DNA from: Alphaproteobacteria bacterium
GTDB lineage: Bacteria; Pseudomonadota; Alphaproteobacteria; Rhizobiales; Aestuariivirgaceae
Length of the DNA: 64,000 nucleotides
Assembly (NCBI GenBank): GCA_024640405.1
Contig: JAHEFB010000005.1
Location: 62,001 to 126,000 of the forward strand
Direction of reading: 5' to 3'
Numbering within the stretch: the first letter of the stretch is position 1; each line of letters begins with the position of its first letter. The notes beneath the pieces are model-generated. The model saw only the letters and a list, made by a program, of their open reading frames with translations. It did not search any database and was not told where the DNA came from. Positions 61,339 through 64,000 of this stretch are shown piece after piece. The translations under genes and the position numbers were made by a program.

Positions 61339-63702
61339 TTATTTGTCCGGCATAATCCGTTGCCAACGACGCGGTGTCGTCTCAGGAGCCAGAGCAGCCG
61401 GCGCCGAAGTGATAGGGGACACAGTTGTCGTAGCCGGGGGCTTCAGTGCCGCTCCGAACGAGCCGGCTGGCGCCAGTTGAATGGGACCGGATGCTCCGGC
61501 TGCGACCGACGATCCCGCATCTCCCAACTCTACCTTCCTCTCCCACAGGACCTGGGCGCCGGCAATCAGCTCTTCGCCGACCTCGCGGGGGGTCATGTGA
61601 AAATCAAACCCGACGCTTTGAATACTTGTAATGAGGTTTATCGGTACCGCCTGCGCTATCAGTTTGACGGTGGCGGTGTAGGGGCCCTGGCCAGTGAGCT
61701 GGCTTCCGGTTACTTCGTAGGAGGCCCAACGCTCACCGTTTGGTTCGATACCCTTCTTGTGGTTGCGTTCGGTTGCCGGCTCGCCGCTGAAGACAAGCGA
61801 CGTTGTCGATGGCAGCACCCGTGGCAAGGCAAACGTGGGGAACGGTATCGGGATTACGTGCTCGATCTCTCCGCCGCGGCCGTTCTGGGTCACGAAGATG
61901 GACTGCAGCGAGAACAAGTACGGGTCCAGTTTGACTTTTCCGGCATGCACATAGGATGAATGCCCATCCCTGACGTCGCCATTGGGATCACGGTCGCCCG
62001 ATTTGAATACAACGTTGCCATCCCTGTCCTTCACGGTGACCTGGAGCCATACAAGACGTTCGCCGGTGAAGCCGGTGGGTACGTTGTGACCATCGGTTCC
62101 ATTGCGGACACGGACACGGAACGCGATGCCACTTACGTCGGAGCGATCCACGACTATGTCGTCAAGAATATACCCGTTGCGCAAAACCTCCAGGCGAGCC
62201 CGTTTGGCAAACTCGAGCAATTCGAACTGTTCCTTGAGGATTTCTCGTGCATCATAGCGATCGTCAACCGACTGCCACGGTTTGGGAAATTTGTACCCGG
62301 CAGGTATTGCGTCCTCGAATGCGTCGGTTCCCCAGCCTTCCTTGTGCTTGAACTGCAGCCACTCACGCATGGTCTTGAATTCAGAAGCCTTCTGATTGTG
62401 CGGGAAAATGCCGGGGTGAATGACTGGATAGTCAGGACCGGAGAACAAATGACGGGTCAGTTTCCGGGGCTCGGTGGGTACATCGCCAATGACTGCAGCG
62501 GGCCCTTCGGCGTAACCGGATACCTTGCCCTCGATCTTGCCCATATGACAATCCTGGCAGGTAACACCCTTGGCAGCGGCTGGCGACATGCGATATTCGC
62601 TGAAGGCTTCTTCAAGGCGGAAACCGTTGAATAGTGTCACGTCATGACAACTGCCACAGAATGTCGAGGTCTTGATCGGCTGAAAGACCTTGGCTTCGGT
62701 ATGGATTTTTCGTCCCGGTTCCTTTTCGTCGGTGACGACACGGAATTTTTCCGGTTTGTCCAGAACCTGCTTTACACCGCTGTTGCCTTCAGGGCCAAAC
62801 ACAGGTGCCGTCAACCCGCCTTCGACCAACGCCAGACGGCCGCTGACCTTGTTGTAGGGCATGTTGATCCTGTGACAAACGACACAGGTAATGCCTTCGC
62901 GCGATGTCGGGTGCCTGTCCAGGTTGGACTCAAATGTGCTCTCACCCAGGTTCGCCCCCACGGGGCTGTGGCAGCGCAGGCAAAAGTCACCGTTTGAACC
63001 ATTACTCAGCTCGTTGATCTTGTTGGTGAGCGACAGGTAGATCGGGCTGAGTTGTGCATAGGCGTGCTGTGAAACTGACCATTCCTTGTAATGCTTGGGA
63101 TGACAAATGCCGCAGGTAGCCGCCGCCGGATAACGGTTTTCAACAAATAGCTGCAAATGTTCTTCAGCAGCAGTAAGAGTTTTGTCCTTGTCTTTGCCGG
63201 TATCCTTGTTGTTTGCAGTTTTTGGTTCGGAGTCATTGGACTCCTTGGGTTTTTCAGGGTCCGCGGCTTCGCGACTCTGTTTGGGTTTTCCGGTATTCGA
63301 ACCGAGTGCCTTTTCAGCCTCTATCAGCAGATCGTCTGTCTGATCAGACTTGGCAGCGGTTGCGGTTATCGTCTGTGCCACCCGGATTCTACCGTGCGGT
63401 AACTGCTGTTTGATGTCTGTCAGATAATTTTTCAGGTCCGCTGCAACGGGTGAAATGCTGACGGCAGGTTTGGCATCGGACCTGGGATTGATTTCTGCCA
63501 GGTAGTTGCTCAGTTCAGGCGCTATTGGCGGAGCACTGTTTGCAATATAGGGGCCGCTGAGGGGAGGGTGACCTTCTGGCAACGCCGACGGCGTACCTGC
63601 CTGGACATCGCCAATAAGTGTGAGTAGATTTTCGTCCTGTGTAACGCCAATAGCGGGCACAACCAGACAAGCCGCGAACAGGGCTCCAAACAACTGCTTC
63701 AC
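61339..63702 (-). CDS. Exported pentaheme cytochrome c
   Basis: 787 residues: a signal peptide (to about 20), a long low-complexity Pro/Lys/Glu-rich N-terminal region with NYLAEINP and a weaker copy (NYLTDI), then five heme sites CGICH, CLRCH, CVVCH, CGSCH and CQDCH between 62.5 and 63.1 kb. The heme part (ENRYPAAATCGICHPKHYKEWSVSQHAYAQ) is c554-like. The C-terminal half is a heme-free beta-rich domain (RNGTDGHNVPTGFTGERLVWLQV) and a Pro/Ala-rich tail. First gene of a minus-strand operon with the barrel gene. Confidence 0.9.
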   Translation of the reverse strand: MKQLFGALFAACLVVPAIGVTQDENLLTLIGDVQAGTPSALPEGHPPLSGPYIANSAPPIAPELSNYLAEINPRSDAKPAVSISPVAADLKNYLTDIKQQLPHGRIRVAQTITATAAKSDQTDDLLIEAEKALGSNTGKPKQSREAADPEKPKESNDSEPKTANNKDTGKDKDKTLTAAEEHLQLFVENRYPAAATCGICHPKHYKEWSVSQHAYAQLSPIYLSLTNKINELSNGSNGDFCLRCHSPVGANLGESTFESNLDRHPTSREGITCVVCHRINMPYNKVSGRLALVEGGLTAPVFGPEGNSGVKQVLDKPEKFRVVTDEKEPGRKIHTEAKVFQPIKTSTFCGSCHDVTLFNGFRLEEAFSEYRMSPAAAKGVTCQDCHMGKIEGKVSGYAEGPAAVIGDVPTEPRKLTRHLFSGPDYPVIHPGIFPHNQKASEFKTMREWLQFKHKEGWGTDAFEDAIPAGYKFPKPWQSVDDRYDAREILKEQFELLEFAKRARLEVLRNGYILDDIVVDRSDVSGIAFRVRVRNGTDGHNVPTGFTGERLVWLQVTVKDRDGNVVFKSGDRDPNGDVRDGHSSYVHAGKVKLDPYLFSLQSIFVTQNGRGGEIEHVIPIPFPTFALPRVLPSTTSLVFSGEPATERNHKKGIEPNGERWASYEVTGSQLTGQGPYTATVKLIAQAVPINLITSIQSVGFDFHMTPREVGEELIAGAQVLWERKVELGDAGSSVAAGASGPIQLAPAGSFGAALKPPATTTVSPITSAPAALAPETTPRRWQRIMPDK

Positions 63703-64000
63703 TAAATCACCCCTTAATGCCGCCGGTTATCAACACCCCGTAGTTCGCCGTCGGTCATTCGGGTTTTGGTTAACAGATGGTTAATGATGCGCAGTTGTTG
63801 CTGACCAAAATTTGGCGGGTAACTGGCGCAAATACGGTGATTCCGTGGGATTTTCAGATGGCTGTGGAAAATTGCAACCAGGCATTGTCGGGCCGGCACT
63901 CTACTCGTGCCAAACGTGTGGTATTTTGTGATCACAAAGCCCCGGAGAGTCCGATTTCAATCATCGGCACACACCGGGAATCACCGTGTGGTCAGACCGT
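63703..64000. other. 298-base region upstream of the pentaheme cytochrome operon
   Basis: Presumed promoter region of the minus-strand redox operon. No FNR-type palindrome, no convincing gene; a 73-codon open frame on the minus strand has no ribosome-binding site. Confidence 0.5.

Noticed and set aside
60289-61959. A 556-codon open frame on the plus strand opposite the barrel and pentaheme genes
   Set aside because: It lies antisense to two genes with clear signal peptides, heme motifs and barrel features; its own product is basic, Cys/Arg-rich and has no family resemblance.
63714-63935. A 73-codon minus-strand open frame before the pentaheme operon
   Set aside because: No ribosome-binding site, no signal peptide or family resemblance; occupies the presumed promoter.

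Overview
The window looks like the chromosome of a facultatively anaerobic, denitrifying alphaproteobacterium. Evidence: an ALAS-type hemA, an FNR/FixK-like regulator with an N-terminal Fe-S cysteine cluster, a complete heme d1/cytochrome cd1 (nirS) gene set, nnrS, and overlapping ATGA-type gene junctions throughout. No rRNA, tRNA, CRISPR array, insertion sequence or phage gene was recognised. The left edge cuts a Lon-family protease gene.

Layout. 0-3.6 kb: Lon-like protease, a UspA-like protein and FtsH. 4.1-16 kb (minus strand): a denitrification block reading nirS, a NapC/NirT-like multiheme fusion, a cupredoxin, then nirE-C-F-DL-G-H-J-N and a CbiX/SirB chelatase. This is a full route from uroporphyrinogen III through siroheme to heme d1 beside the enzyme that uses it. 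16-25.5 kb (plus strand): nnrS, hemA and an eight-gene operon built around a heme-copper oxidase-like enzyme (small subunit, CuA subunit II, subunit I), heme O synthase, an SCO copper chaperone, a cytochrome b-ferredoxin-MvhD-like fusion, an unknown membrane-anchored protein and a hemerythrin. Subunit I keeps all six His ligands expected for its family but has Gln where the cross-linked active-site Tyr of oxygen reductases should be. No norCB is present, so I read this operon as a CuA-type nitric oxide reductase of a non-canonical class.

25.5-50.4 kb: an anaerobic/stress regulon. It holds two Crp/Fnr regulators (one cysteine-poor and DNR-like, one FNR-like), three more UspA proteins, two Hsp20s, CbpA/CbpM, small c-type cytochromes, a hemerythrin-like protein, transporters (VIT/CCC1, Ca2+/cation antiporter, APC, an ABC exporter with HlyD adaptor, FocA/NirC-type) and several DUF proteins. 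Sixteen exact copies of an FNR/DNR-type palindrome (TTGAY-N4-RTCAA) lie in intergenic regions from 3.6 to 49.5 kb, almost all just upstream of a gene, which ties this half of the window into one redox/NO-controlled island.

50.4-51.6 kb: a lone enolase-superfamily gene. 51.9-63.7 kb: two convergent operons forming a multiheme electron-transfer island: a tetraheme c554-like cytochrome, a cyclic-nucleotide-binding/4x[4Fe-4S] fusion, a membrane b-type protein, a membrane-anchored decaheme cytochrome with an acidic linker, and (opposite strand) a pentaheme cytochrome, an outer-membrane beta-barrel and an NAD(P)H:FAD/[2Fe-2S] reductase. The barrel and the pentaheme cytochrome share an NYLAEINP peptide. 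None of the FNR-type sites were seen in this island. It is the best candidate for an undescribed system, possibly a trans-envelope electron conduit.
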